Source: Thalassobium sp. (GTDB lineage Bacteria > Pseudomonadota > Gammaproteobacteria > Pseudomonadales > Oceanobacteraceae). From it: DNA of 64,000 nt. A model generated the notes under the pieces. That model searched no databases. It was not told where the DNA came from and worked only from the letters and a program-made list of their open reading frames with translations. The stretch is from NCBI GenBank assembly GCA_002733205.1, contig NVUW01000014.1, forward strand, positions 186,001 to 250,000. Direction: 5' to 3'. Every line of letters starts with the position of its first letter. Positions within the stretch are counted from its first letter, which is position 1. The position numbers and the translations under genes were made by a program. Shown piece after piece: positions 49,355 through 58,618 of this stretch.

Positions 49355-50716
49355 ATGCTATTCGATATCCGCACGCTGGTTGCCATTATGGCGATCACCA
49401 CGCTGGCCAGCGCTGTTGCTCTGTTTTTATTCTGGCGTTTAGTGCCGGAGGAACGTGGTTTACGTCCGGCGACGCTGGGCGCGGCCAGTCAATCGCTGGC
49501 AACGGTATTAATTGTCATGCGCGGGCAAATAGCGGATGAGCTGTCTATTTTCGCTGCCAATATGCTGCTGATGTTGTCCTACGCCCTGCTGTATCAGGCC
49601 ATGCGTATTTTTTGCGGACAGCAGCCACAGTGGCGACTGCCTGCCGCGCTGATGTTAACGCTGGCCCCCATCTTTTTCTTTTTCCCCGACACCGAACACC
49701 TTGGCTTAAGAGTGATTGCCAGTGCGGTGGGAATCGGCGTGCTGTGCTTTCTGATCAGCATTACTCTTTACCGCGCCAGACAGGAGCATCTGCCAGCGCG
49801 ACGCGGCGTCGCCATTGCGTTTGCCAGTGCGGGTGTCGTCAGTTTAATCCGCATCATCACCACCCTGAACAACCCACCGGAGAATATGGTTTTTTTCGAT
49901 AAAAGTGACGATTCCGCTATTTTTATCTGGGGCATTATTCTGGCGTTTATTTATGCGTTTTCCATCATCGTTATGACATCAGAACGACTGCGCGAATCAC
50001 TCAAACAGAAACTCCGCGATGAGCAAGAGGCGCATCAGATCGCCGATCAGGCACTGCAGGAGCAACGCGCGTTTGTCACCATGCTGTCACATGAATTCCG
50101 CACGCCACTGGCGATTATCCGCGCCAATACCGATGCCATTACCCTGATGTCAGATCATCAGAATGCAGACGTTGATGCAGCGGTCGAACGTATTGGCCGC
50201 GCCAACCTGCGACTGACAACCTTAGTTAATGGCTGCCTGAACAACGATCGTATACAAAACCTGTTGTCTGATAACCGCGCAACCTTCCGCTGGGTGAATC
50301 TGGCCCATGTGTTACAGGAAGTGGCCGATGAGTACGATGTCAAACTGATCGGCCGTAGTGACCATCCGGCCATGGTCTTTGGCGATCATCATCTGTTATT
50401 TATTCTGTTTTCCAATCTTATTAATAACGCCCTGAAGCACGCCCGTAATCGTGCGGGTATTGAGTTTTCATGGCGGACAGATAAACAGAAAGCCGACATT
50501 GATGTCGCCGATGACGGCACGGCAATCGCCGCTGAATACCGGGAGAGAATTTTTGAAAAATACTTCCGCATCAATGCCGATAAACGCACACCAGGCACTG
50601 GCTTAGGGCTGTACTTTGTACGCACCATTGCCGAACAACATAACGGACAGGCCAGGCTGATCGGCGCTACGGACACCCGTTTCCGCATTACCCTGCCACT
50701 GAAGGAGACAGAATAA
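49355..50716 (+). CDS. Membrane sensor histidine kinase
   Basis: The 453-residue kinase has an N-terminal membrane region of about six to seven helices (1-210). HisKA follows with FVTMLSHEFRTPLAIIRA and phospho-acceptor His 246. HATPase_c holds NLINNALKHA (N box), DVADDGTAIAAEYRERIFEKYF (G1/F) and TPGTGLGLYFVRTIAEQHNG (G2). The ATG at 49355 has AAAGG upstream and is preferred over the TTG at 49325. It overlaps the regulator gene by 1 bp (TAATG). Confidence 0.9.
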   Translation: MLFDIRTLVAIMAITTLASAVALFLFWRLVPEERGLRPATLGAASQSLATVLIVMRGQIADELSIFAANMLLMLSYALLYQAMRIFCGQQPQWRLPAALMLTLAPIFFFFPDTEHLGLRVIASAVGIGVLCFLISITLYRARQEHLPARRGVAIAFASAGVVSLIRIITTLNNPPENMVFFDKSDDSAIFIWGIILAFIYAFSIIVMTSERLRESLKQKLRDEQEAHQIADQALQEQRAFVTMLSHEFRTPLAIIRANTDAITLMSDHQNADVDAAVERIGRANLRLTTLVNGCLNNDRIQNLLSDNRATFRWVNLAHVLQEVADEYDVKLIGRSDHPAMVFGDHHLLFILFSNLINNALKHARNRAGIEFSWRTDKQKADIDVADDGTAIAAEYRERIFEKYFRINADKRTPGTGLGLYFVRTIAEQHNGQARLIGATDTRFRITLPLKETE

Positions 50717-51519
50717 TGAGCGACATCCGCGTATTGCTTGTGGATGATGAGGACGATTTCCGCACCCCTATTGCCCTGATTTTAGCCAATCAGGGCATGG
50801 ACGTTCGGCAAGCAGATTCCGCCGAAGCAATGGATTATATCCTGCAAAGCTTTACCCCGGATGTTATCGTCCTGGATGTGAATCTGCCCGGAGAAAACGG
50901 CTTTGATGCGGCCGGCCGCCTTAAGCAAAAAGGCTGTGGCAAAATCATTATGCTGACCGCCTATGGCGCACTGGAAGACCGCTTGGAAGGTCTGAGTCGT
51001 GGTGCGGATTATTATTTACCAAAGCCGGTCGACAGCCGTGAATTACTGCTGATTATTAACAATATGGCCGCGCAGCAGAAGCCGGGCAAGCTGCCAGAGA
51101 CAAAGATGGGAGAGCCAAAACCGGACAACCACAGCAATGCTGCAGCGACCGACGCCAGGGAAAATCAGCAGACGGCCACAGAGCAGATCTGGCAGCTGAA
51201 TTTATCCGAATGGCAAATTGTGCTGCCGCAGAAAACCATTCAGAGCCTGAATTTATCGGAGCTTAAATTATTGCTGAAGCTGGCAAGCTCACCCGGTACC
51301 GCCATCTCCCGCAAAGAACTGTACGCCGCCCTTGGCTTTAAAGATTACGCCCCGGAAACCCGCAGCCTGGATGTGATGGTGTCGCGCCTGCGTCGCCGCT
51401 GCAAAGCTCAGGGCCATGAAATGCCGATTAAAACGGTACACAGTATCGGCTACACCTTTAACGGCGCCATTCAGATTATTGGCAGCTCGGCGCTGGCAGA
51501 AGAAGTCGAAGCGATGTAA
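50716..51519 (+). CDS. OmpR-family-like response regulator
   Basis: The 267-residue partner of the preceding kinase has a receiver domain (1-115) with VDDEDDF at the acidic pocket, phospho-acceptor Asp 54 (VIVLDVNLPGENG), Thr in MLTAYG and Lys in YLPKPVD. A linker of about 45 hydrophilic residues, unusually long, leads to a winged-helix DNA-binding domain (about 165-250) with TRSLDVMVSRLRRRC and TVHSIGYTFNG. The start overlaps the kinase stop. Target genes cannot be told. Confidence 0.9.
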   Translation: MSDIRVLLVDDEDDFRTPIALILANQGMDVRQADSAEAMDYILQSFTPDVIVLDVNLPGENGFDAAGRLKQKGCGKIIMLTAYGALEDRLEGLSRGADYYLPKPVDSRELLLIINNMAAQQKPGKLPETKMGEPKPDNHSNAAATDARENQQTATEQIWQLNLSEWQIVLPQKTIQSLNLSELKLLLKLASSPGTAISRKELYAALGFKDYAPETRSLDVMVSRLRRRCKAQGHEMPIKTVHSIGYTFNGAIQIIGSSALAEEVEAM

Positions 51520-51582
51520 GCAACAGGCAGACATTATTTTGCCGTGCGGCTTAAGCCGGCAACCGACAAAGCCCGCAGACAC

Positions 51583-51606
51583 AAAAAAGCCCGCACAAAC
51601 GCGGGC
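51583..51606 (-). terminator. Rho-independent terminator of the small membrane gene
   Basis: On the minus strand GCCCGC pairs with GCGGGC (loop of six) and is followed by six T. It ends 39 bp after the stop of the 42-residue gene. Read on the plus strand it lacks a T run, so it serves the minus-strand gene. Confidence 0.8.
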
Positions 51607-51645
51607 CGTACACAGAGTCAGCAGAGATTAAAACAAACAGCTTTA

Positions 51646-51774
51646 TTACATACTCAAATAAGCAACAATAAACAGCAGCCCGGAGCTGACTAACGTCGCC
51701 CACATATGGACGTGCAACATCTCGTTGTCGCTCAGTTCGTACTCAAAGCATTCAGTCTCGTCCACCACAGTCAT
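51646..51774 (-). CDS. 42-residue single-helix membrane protein
   Basis: On the reverse strand an ATG at 51774 opens a 42-codon frame ending in TAA. The product has an acidic N-terminus (MTVVDETECFEYELSDNEM), then one hydrophobic helix (about 25-40, WATLVSSGLLFIVAYL). A minus-strand terminator sits 39 bp after the stop, which supports a real transcript. AGG lies directly before the ATG, which is a little close. I do not recognise a family. Orientation N-in or N-out is uncertain. Confidence 0.6.
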   Translation of the reverse strand: MTVVDETECFEYELSDNEMLHVHMWATLVSSGLLFIVAYLSM

Positions 51775-51956
51775 CCTGATTGATCATCTATTGCCCCTAT
51801 TTTAGAACAGCTGTGAACAACCGTTCTGTGACTCAGGGAGAATTTCGTAACCAATCCGTTTGAATTTGTAAGCACAGGGTGAGCGCTATCCGTTTACCTT
51901 TGCGTTACAGCCTGACGGCCAAGCATATTGCCCACGCTCAGCGGTCAATACCGCGC

Positions 51957-52706
51957 TCAGCTCCATAGCTCTCCCAGTGGAGTTTGCGGGCTGAAGTGAT
52001 GCGCAATCTGCGCCTGTAACAGTTCGGCACAGGCCAGCGCATCGGTCTGGGCATGATGAGGACGGTAAAAAGGCAGGTGATATCGTTTACGGCTTTCTGC
52101 CAGGCGCACCGAGGCCGGTTTATGCCCGCGTAAACGCTGCAGAAAGCCGGGCTGGCGACGGAAACGGGATTCCAGCGCCATGGTATCAATCACCGGAAAT
52201 TCGATGCCCTCACCCAGCCGGGTCAGCAGTGCATTGTTGAGAAAACGCCGTTCAATACTGCGGTGATGAGCCACCACCACGCAGCCACTGAGCTGTGCCA
52301 GCAACTCATCCAGCACTTTACTCAGATCCGGCGCACTGGCGATATCGCTGTGGGTAATACCGTGCACCACGATGGACTCATGCGATAACCGCGCCCGCGG
52401 CCGCACGATCCAATGGGCGGCGCTGGCGCAGGAAATACGCGCCAGTGTCAGCGGCACCAAACCAATACTGACAATTCCCCCCTGCTGCGGATCAAGACCG
52501 GTGGTTTCAAAATCCATCGCCACCATCGGCACATCGGCAATGGCGGTAGCGGCATCCGGTACACCAGCCTGGTAATACTGCTTCAGGGCCGGATGACGGG
52601 CACTGGCTGCCAGTTCATGAAAGCGGGCGGGCCAATCCACCGCCGACAGGTCTTCGACACTGAGGCTGGATTCATTCTGCAGCTGACTGCGGGGCAGATA
52701 AAACAT
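51957..52706 (-). CDS. DnaQ-type 3'-5' exonuclease (DEDDh)
   Basis: The 249-residue protein shows the DEDDh set: DFETTGLDPQ (first Asp and Glu, near residue 65), VVAHHRSIERRF in the second motif, and HHAQTDALACAEL for the closing His and Asp. About 60 residues precede the nuclease fold. It starts 4 bp after the CNMP-CBS-DUF294 gene, a pairing I recall from other proteobacteria. It may be a proofreading-like or RNA-trimming activity; unassigned. Confidence 0.85.
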   Translation of the reverse strand: MFYLPRSQLQNESSLSVEDLSAVDWPARFHELAASARHPALKQYYQAGVPDAATAIADVPMVAMDFETTGLDPQQGGIVSIGLVPLTLARISCASAAHWIVRPRARLSHESIVVHGITHSDIASAPDLSKVLDELLAQLSGCVVVAHHRSIERRFLNNALLTRLGEGIEFPVIDTMALESRFRRQPGFLQRLRGHKPASVRLAESRKRYHLPFYRPHHAQTDALACAELLQAQIAHHFSPQTPLGELWS

Positions 52707-52709
52707 TCT

Positions 52710-54590
52710 TTATACCGCCCGGCCCGGCTGGTAGCGGAACTTCAGAAACTTCTGCGCATTGCTGAGAATCTGGAAGGCATCTTTCAGATTTTTACGTTCA
52801 AAGTCCGACAGGTTATCGGGCTCAATATTATTATCCGGCTCGGTTCCCGATTGCAGATCCAGCGCCTGATGACGAATACGCACCATGGCAATTAATTCCA
52901 GTGCATCACGCAAATCCGGGCCATTACCCGGCGGTAAAAGACCCGCTTCGATAATATCCTGTAAGCGCTCAAACGAATTGTGTGCACGGGAACCAACGGC
53001 AAGCGCATGCACACGAATCAGATCCGCCAGCGGTGCGGTGCCGCGCCGTTTCATGTTAATGGAATTAGTATGCTTGCCGTCGGTTTCCATCACAAAGCCT
53101 TTAAAAAATCCGAGCGGTGGCGTACGCGTTAATGCCGCGCGCGCCATGCAGGCCAGAAAACGGGAATTACTGCGGGCTTTACGGCGAATAAGATCATTCA
53201 GCATTTCTGGCCAGTGCATCTCGCCCCATACCCCTTCCAGATCAAAAAAGATGGCGCTGTTGAGCAGAAATTCCGGCGACGGGCGCTCAATCCATTCGCT
53301 GAAATATTGTTCCCATACTTTTAACGGCTGACGCCACTGACGATTGGTGGCCATCACCTTGCCGGTGCAATAGGTATAGCCACACGCGTCTAAAGCATCA
53401 CAGACAAAGTTGGCCAGATTTAAAAAATATTCATCATGTAATTGTGGATCAAAACGGTTATCCAGAATCAGGGCGTTATCCTGATCGGTGACAATTAACT
53501 GTTCTTCCCGCGCCATTGAACCGAGCGCCAGAAAACAATAAGGCACCGGTGGCGGGCCAAATTTTTCTTCTGCCATTTCCAGCAGACGTTGTTTAAAGCT
53601 GCGGCCAATCACCGCCATTGAGCCACCGATCATGCGCGAATTGGCATCCTCAGCCACCAGGCGGCTGAAGCAGGCGCGAACATCGCTCGCCAGCGCCGTC
53701 AGTTCTTCTACTGTTTGTGCATTAAAAATACTGCGCACCACAAACAGGCTGTTCTGCGATTCATAACGGATAACATCCGCCAGCGCGACAACCCCCAGCG
53801 GTAATCCCTGTTTAATGACCGGCAGGTGGTGCACGTTATAGCGCAGCATTAATAAGATGGCTTCAAACACAAACTGATTGTGTTCAACCTTGGTTAATTC
53901 GGCGGTCATGATATCGGTCACCGGGGTATCGAACGGCAACCCCGGCGTCACCAGCCGGTCGCGGATATCACGGTCGGTGACAATGCCCACCAGGCGTGCC
54001 GCCGCCATCGGCTGATCATCGGAGGTGGTGACCACCAATAATGAAGAAACGCCCTCTTCGGTCATGCGGATAGCCGCTTCACGCGCCGTGGCACCGGCAG
54101 GTAATAAAACCGGCTCGCGGCTGACCAGCGTTTCAATGCGGGCCGTCATCAGCTCGTTAGCGTCTTCGCGCCGGGCAACGGCCTGACGTAAACGCGTGCG
54201 GTCTTCCACTTCAACCTGATCGGCAAATTCTTCGTTATTATCAAATAATTCGGTAAATAAAGGCTCCGGAATCATATACACCAGCGTATCTTCCAGAGCG
54301 AATACCGGAAAGCGCACGCGCTTATTACGCAGTAAACCGAACTCGGCAAAAAAGCCGCCTTCACTTAAACGGTTATAAAGTTCGCCGTTGCGGCGGAATA
54401 CTTCCACGGCGCCGCTGCGTATGACATACCAATCATTAATTTCGGCACCAAATTCCAGAATCTGCTGGCCCGCTTTAAAGTAGGCAATGCTGATCTGGGC
54501 AGCAACCTGCTGCAGCACTTCATCACTTAACCCGGTAAAGGGTTGATGCTGGCGCAGGAAATCAACAATTTCGATATGTTCTGCTTGCAT
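52710..54590 (-). CDS. CNMP-CBS-DUF294 nucleotidyltransferase-like signalling protein
   Basis: The 626-residue cytoplasmic protein has a cyclic-nucleotide-binding-like domain (about 10-125), two CBS modules (about 150-285, AREAAIRMTEEGVSSLLVV and LPVIKQGLPLGVVALADVI), a DUF294 putative nucleotidyltransferase (about 310-470) with LGSMAREEQLIVTDQDNALI, and a helical C-terminal substrate domain. ATG 54590 follows GGA; ATG 54596 is two codons upstream. It lies 4 bp ahead of the exonuclease and immediately after the terminator of the BCCT transporter. The architecture suggests a link between nucleotide sensing and transport. Confidence 0.87.
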   Translation of the reverse strand: MQAEHIEIVDFLRQHQPFTGLSDEVLQQVAAQISIAYFKAGQQILEFGAEINDWYVIRSGAVEVFRRNGELYNRLSEGGFFAEFGLLRNKRVRFPVFALEDTLVYMIPEPLFTELFDNNEEFADQVEVEDRTRLRQAVARREDANELMTARIETLVSREPVLLPAGATAREAAIRMTEEGVSSLLVVTTSDDQPMAAARLVGIVTDRDIRDRLVTPGLPFDTPVTDIMTAELTKVEHNQFVFEAILLMLRYNVHHLPVIKQGLPLGVVALADVIRYESQNSLFVVRSIFNAQTVEELTALASDVRACFSRLVAEDANSRMIGGSMAVIGRSFKQRLLEMAEEKFGPPPVPYCFLALGSMAREEQLIVTDQDNALILDNRFDPQLHDEYFLNLANFVCDALDACGYTYCTGKVMATNRQWRQPLKVWEQYFSEWIERPSPEFLLNSAIFFDLEGVWGEMHWPEMLNDLIRRKARSNSRFLACMARAALTRTPPLGFFKGFVMETDGKHTNSINMKRRGTAPLADLIRVHALAVGSRAHNSFERLQDIIEAGLLPPGNGPDLRDALELIAMVRIRHQALDLQSGTEPDNNIEPDNLSDFERKNLKDAFQILSNAQKFLKFRYQPGRAV

Positions 54591-54601
54591 AGCCATTCCG
54601 T

Positions 54602-54637
54602 AAAAAAACAACAGCACAGATAATTCTGTGCTGTTGT
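54602..54637 (-). terminator. Rho-independent terminator after the BCCT gene
   Basis: A perfect 13-bp stem ACAACAGCACAGA/TCTGTGCTGTTGT with loop TAAT is followed on the minus strand by six T. The U tract ends only 6-12 bp before the start codons of the DUF294 gene. Confidence 0.9.
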
Positions 54638-54658
54638 TCTGTTGTGACCCAGGCTGTT

Positions 54659-56290
54659 TTAAGCCGGTTTAGGCTCAGAAGACAACCCTTTAATAATGGA
54701 AAAGGTTGCGACCAGTAAAACGATAGTGAAGGGTAATCCACTCGACACCGCCATCGCCTGCAAAGCCACCAGCCCGCCGCCAAGAATCAGCGCAATGGCC
54801 ACCAGCCCTTCAAAGGTACACCAGAACACACGCTGTGGCGTGGGAGCATCGACCTTGCCACCGGCCGAAATCACATCAATAACCAGCGACCCGGAATCCG
54901 ATGACGTCACAAAAAACACGATCACCAGAATAATACCGATAAAGGAGGTAATCTGCGCCAGCGGCAGAGCATCCAGCATAGAAAACAGCTGCAAAGGCAG
55001 CGCCGATTCGGCAGCGGTTTTGTAGCCGTCCTGAACGTATTGTTCAATTGCGGTGCCGCCAAATACCGTCATCCATAAAACACAGGCGGCCGATGGCACC
55101 AGCAATACTGACACCATAAATTCACGCACCGAACGTCCACGGGAAACACGGGCGATAAACATACCGACAAATGGCGACCAGGAAATCCACCAGGCCCAGT
55201 AAAAGGCTGTCCAGCCGGAGGTGAAGTTTGCATCTTCGCGCCCTACCGGATTGGAAAGTGCCGGCAGGTTCTGGAAATAGGCCAGCATATTGTCAAAAAA
55301 GCCGGTCACAATCGCCAGGGTCGGGCCAACGATAATGACAAACAGCAGCAACAGAATGGCCAGTATCATATTGATTTCTGACAGGCGTTTAACCCCGGCA
55401 TCCAGGCCAGCAACCACTGACATCATGGCAATGGCAGTAATACCAATCACCAACATAACCTGCGTGGTATTACCTTCCGGCAGTCCGAATAAATAATGCA
55501 GACCGGAGGCTGCCTGAGAAGCACCAAGACCCAGTGATGTGGCCAGACCAAACAACGTAGCCAGCACGGCGATAATATCAATGATATGCCCCGGCCAGCC
55601 CCAGACGCGCTCCCCCAGCACCGGATAAAACACCGAGCGGATGGTCAGCGGCAGACCTTTGTTAAAGGAAAATAACGCCAGCCCCAGCGCCATAATTGCG
55701 TAAATAGCCCAGGGATGCAGTGCCCAGTGATAAATAGTTGCGGCCATACCCAGACGGGCTGCCGCTTCGGCGTCACCTGCCGCAGCGCCCAGCGGAGCCC
55801 AGTCGGTACGCACGCCATTTTCTGTGGTGATACCGGCAAAGGAACTGCCAAAGTGCGATAACGGCTCAGACACGCCGTAGAACATCAGGCCAATCCCCAT
55901 ACCAGCGGCAAACAGCATGGAGAACCAGGCGGTATAGCTGTAATCCGGCGTCGCCTCGGTACCGCCCAGACGAATGCGCCCCAGAGGTGAAACAATCAGG
56001 CCAAGACAAACAATCACAAAAATATTACCGGCACTGAGGAAGAACCAGCTCAGGTTGGTCGTCAGCCAGCTACGCATGCTGCCGAACATCGGTTCGACCT
56101 GATTGTGAAACAGCAGTGTCAGCAGCACAAAAGCGATAACTGCCAATCCCGACACCGCGAACACGCGGTTGTGGATATCGAGCCCAAAAGGGCCAACATT
56201 GACAATGATGTTGTCCTGACCGACCTGATAATCAGTGTCGATCGGATTCACATCGCCATCGGGGATCATCGGATCATTTTTTTCAGCCAT
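54659..56290 (-). CDS. BCCT-family betaine/choline/carnitine transporter
   Basis: The 543-residue membrane protein has 12 predicted helices. GMGIGLMFYGVSEPLSHF is the glycine-rich BCCT helix. FYWAWWISWSPFVGMFIARV contains the Trp box that binds the quaternary ammonium group. SRGRSVREFMVSVLLVPS follows. An N-terminal tail of about 40 acidic residues precedes the first helix. Members take up glycine betaine, choline or carnitine, some in exchange mode; which one cannot be fixed. It is the first gene of a run ending in its own terminator. Confidence 0.92.
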   Translation of the reverse strand: MAEKNDPMIPDGDVNPIDTDYQVGQDNIIVNVGPFGLDIHNRVFAVSGLAVIAFVLLTLLFHNQVEPMFGSMRSWLTTNLSWFFLSAGNIFVIVCLGLIVSPLGRIRLGGTEATPDYSYTAWFSMLFAAGMGIGLMFYGVSEPLSHFGSSFAGITTENGVRTDWAPLGAAAGDAEAAARLGMAATIYHWALHPWAIYAIMALGLALFSFNKGLPLTIRSVFYPVLGERVWGWPGHIIDIIAVLATLFGLATSLGLGASQAASGLHYLFGLPEGNTTQVMLVIGITAIAMMSVVAGLDAGVKRLSEINMILAILLLLFVIIVGPTLAIVTGFFDNMLAYFQNLPALSNPVGREDANFTSGWTAFYWAWWISWSPFVGMFIARVSRGRSVREFMVSVLLVPSAACVLWMTVFGGTAIEQYVQDGYKTAAESALPLQLFSMLDALPLAQITSFIGIILVIVFFVTSSDSGSLVIDVISAGGKVDAPTPQRVFWCTFEGLVAIALILGGGLVALQAMAVSSGLPFTIVLLVATFSIIKGLSSEPKPA

Positions 56291-56758
56291 TGCGGCCAGC
56301 CTCCCGTGGTTTATTCAGACCTGCTTATTTGCTTACGCGCAGGTTCGGATTTCAGACGCCGATCTATAGATCAGGCAAGTGCATATCGGGCTGCTTCGCA
56401 AGAAGAAATGCTTGCCAGAGCATCAGCGCAGATATAAAAAATGGCCTTATCAGCCTAACAAAAAGGGAGATATAGGGCAAAAAACGCCCCGAATTTTCAG
56501 ATTTTACGGCCACTTCAGCCGAAGTAAGGGCTAACAATCCTCCATAAAGACCCGACTATTCTCAGCCGTTATACGTCAGCGGACCATGCAGATTCGCACC
56601 ACACACCTGAAGGCAGATTCCTGCTGCGACACTGCAATTTCAATCTTTTGTAGGATGATGAGCTGCGCCGGATAGCGTCAAATACTCCTCTTTTTTATTA
56701 ATTGCCTGCGCCTATCGCGCGCCTGACTCTTATTACGCTGCAGGACGAGGAGAAGAAT
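56291..56758. other. 468-bp intergenic region without a gene
   Basis: It lies between divergent BCCT and lipoprotein genes and should carry both promoters. No clear boxes or repeats were identified. An open frame runs into the lipoprotein start from 56702, but has no proper start signal. Confidence 0.5.
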
Positions 56759-58555
56759 ATGAAACTGAGGATGTATGCCGCTGCGACAACGGCACTGTTA
56801 AGCGGCTGCTACTTTGACAGCGCCGACCTGACAATTAATCACGATAATGACGGCCGCGTATCCATTGTGCGGGCGATGGGTTCTGCAAATACCGAAAGCC
56901 CAGGAGAGACCCAGACCGCAGGCTGTATTGCCCTGCCCAACAGCTGGACTGGCACCGTCAGTATCAGTGTCAGCGGCACGGCTCAGGGCGCAGAATTTAC
57001 CACCACCCCAGCCGCCGACAGCAGTCTGTCACTCAGCATGAACAATGACCGTCCGGTTATCGGCTATGACTGGCAGTGCTTTTCCGACAGCCGCACATAC
57101 GCTGAAAACGACACCGGCGAAGCCGTGTTCAGCCTGACACCCGGACAGCCAGCCATGACGGTGCTGACCAGCATTGGTGTTGTCAACAGAGCGGAAGGCA
57201 GCTATCAGGATCAGATCGCCAGCCACCTGCTGCTGTCGGATGCTGATGCAGCTCCGCACTGGCAGAAGGTTGGCAGCCAGCAAAAACTGGGGGATTACAC
57301 CCAGACCTTACCCGGCGGTGATGCCTACTACATTTATTTGCCTGCCTATGAAAGCGGTGCAGAGCAGGACGCCGTACTGCGCATTGATCAGCAAGGTGTA
57401 CACAGCGCCACTCTGCCATTTGGTAACGCTATTGCTTATCTCAACGGCAAGCTGCTCACGATGGAAATTACCAATGTCGAAGGCCGCATGGTCAGCCGTC
57501 TCAGCATATCTGAAGATCTGATTGACTGGACCAACCTGCCGGATACGGAGCCACTGAGCGGCATTATTTACGACCGTTTCAATCAGCGTTATATCGCTCA
57601 GGCCGGTGCTTCAGAAGAGACTCTGGCGATGTATACCTCCGACGATCTGCAGAGCTGGACCGAGCTCGCTAATGCCATCAGCTACAACACCATCTTTTAT
57701 GCTCTGCCCAGCGGCAATCTGATTGGTACGGACAGTTATGGCGAACAAGGGCTGTTTCTGCTGAGCAGCGACAGCAGCAGCTGGGAATCAGTAACCCCCC
57801 CAGGCCTCGCCACAGGTGAGGTATTCCGCGCCCGGCAAATAGTGCAGACCGACGACGGCACAGTGCATGTGGCAGGTGTCAGCGGAGTCGACAGTGGTAG
57901 CGAAGAAGGCTGGGCATGGACCGCTGCCCACTATGGCTTCAGTGCCGATGGTGTCAACTGGACCTGGCGCAGCGCCGGTGAATGGAGCAACCCACAGGAT
58001 ATCGCAGGCCTGGCCGTTAACGGTCAGCAAGTGGTTGTCTGGGGCTATCAGAATGTACAGGCATCACCGGATGCCGGTCAGAACTGGATCAGCAGCGATG
58101 CAGCGGCCTTAGCGGCCGGTGTCTGGGACGCTCTGCCTGAAGACGCTGCGCTGTACCTGAATGGTGTCAGCGTGCATAACGATCAGTTTATTTTTCAGGC
58201 GTACCTGAGCGTAGGTGCGGAATCAATCGCGCTGGCGCTGGCAACCTCTGATTTCACGTCTTACCGCTTTCTCGGAATGCAGCAGGGCCTGCAGCTCCTG
58301 ACCGGAGCCGATGTCCTATTTGCCCGCGTTGACGGTGGTAATAATGGTCACTCGGATGTTTATACCTACAAGGTACCGGATACTGGCGGTGATAATGGCG
58401 GCGGTGATAATGGCGGCGGTGATAATGGCGGCGGTGATAATGGCGGCGGCGATAATGGCGGCGGCGACAATAGCTCATCCTCCTCAGGCGGCGGCCTTGG
58501 CGGGCTGAGCTTGCTGATCCTGAGCATTCTGGGTCTGCGCAGACGATTCATCTGA
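56759..58555 (+). CDS. Surface protein with N-terminal lipobox and C-terminal GlyGly-CTERM-like tail
   Basis: The 598-residue protein starts at ATG 56759 with GAGGAGAAG upstream. TTALLSGC is a lipobox, with acylated Cys 17. The middle (about 170-540) has repeating segments such as SEDLIDWTNLP, TSDDLQSWTEL and SSDSSSWESV, like BNR/sialidase-type beta-propeller blades. Six GGDN units follow at about 543-571, then a Ser/Gly linker. The C-terminus is a hydrophobic helix followed by LRRRFI, a GlyGly-CTERM-like sorting signal for rhombosortase and type II secretion. The substrate is unknown. A terminator follows 8 bp after the stop. Confidence 0.75.
   Translation: MKLRMYAAATTALLSGCYFDSADLTINHDNDGRVSIVRAMGSANTESPGETQTAGCIALPNSWTGTVSISVSGTAQGAEFTTTPAADSSLSLSMNNDRPVIGYDWQCFSDSRTYAENDTGEAVFSLTPGQPAMTVLTSIGVVNRAEGSYQDQIASHLLLSDADAAPHWQKVGSQQKLGDYTQTLPGGDAYYIYLPAYESGAEQDAVLRIDQQGVHSATLPFGNAIAYLNGKLLTMEITNVEGRMVSRLSISEDLIDWTNLPDTEPLSGIIYDRFNQRYIAQAGASEETLAMYTSDDLQSWTELANAISYNTIFYALPSGNLIGTDSYGEQGLFLLSSDSSSWESVTPPGLATGEVFRARQIVQTDDGTVHVAGVSGVDSGSEEGWAWTAAHYGFSADGVNWTWRSAGEWSNPQDIAGLAVNGQQVVVWGYQNVQASPDAGQNWISSDAAALAAGVWDALPEDAALYLNGVSVHNDQFIFQAYLSVGAESIALALATSDFTSYRFLGMQQGLQLLTGADVLFARVDGGNNGHSDVYTYKVPDTGGDNGGGDNGGGDNGGGDNGGGDNGGGDNSSSSSGGGLGGLSLLILSILGLRRRFI
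58385..58471 (+). repeat. 15-bp in-frame coding repeat (GGGDN units)
   Basis: A GGDN followed by five GGGDN pentapeptides is coded by near-identical 15-bp units GGCGGCGGTGATAAT. Since each unit is five codons, length changes would stay in frame. It forms the linker before the C-terminal sorting signal. Confidence 0.95.
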
Positions 58556-58562
58556 ACCACGG

Positions 58563-58590
58563 AAAGCAGCCTTCGGGCTGCTTTTTTTAT
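58563..58590 (+). terminator. Rho-independent terminator of the lipoprotein gene
   Basis: AAAGCAGCC/GGCTGCTTT forms a 9-bp stem with a stable TTCG loop, followed by a T run. It could also serve the convergent hydrolase gene, since the A run on the other side is short. Confidence 0.9.
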
Positions 58591-58618
58591 ACTTAAAAAA
58601 GCAGGCTACAGGAAAGTA

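Noticed and set aside
58254..58560. Minus-strand frames rich in Pro or Arg/His repeats
   Set aside because: These are mirror readings of the GGGDN coding repeat.
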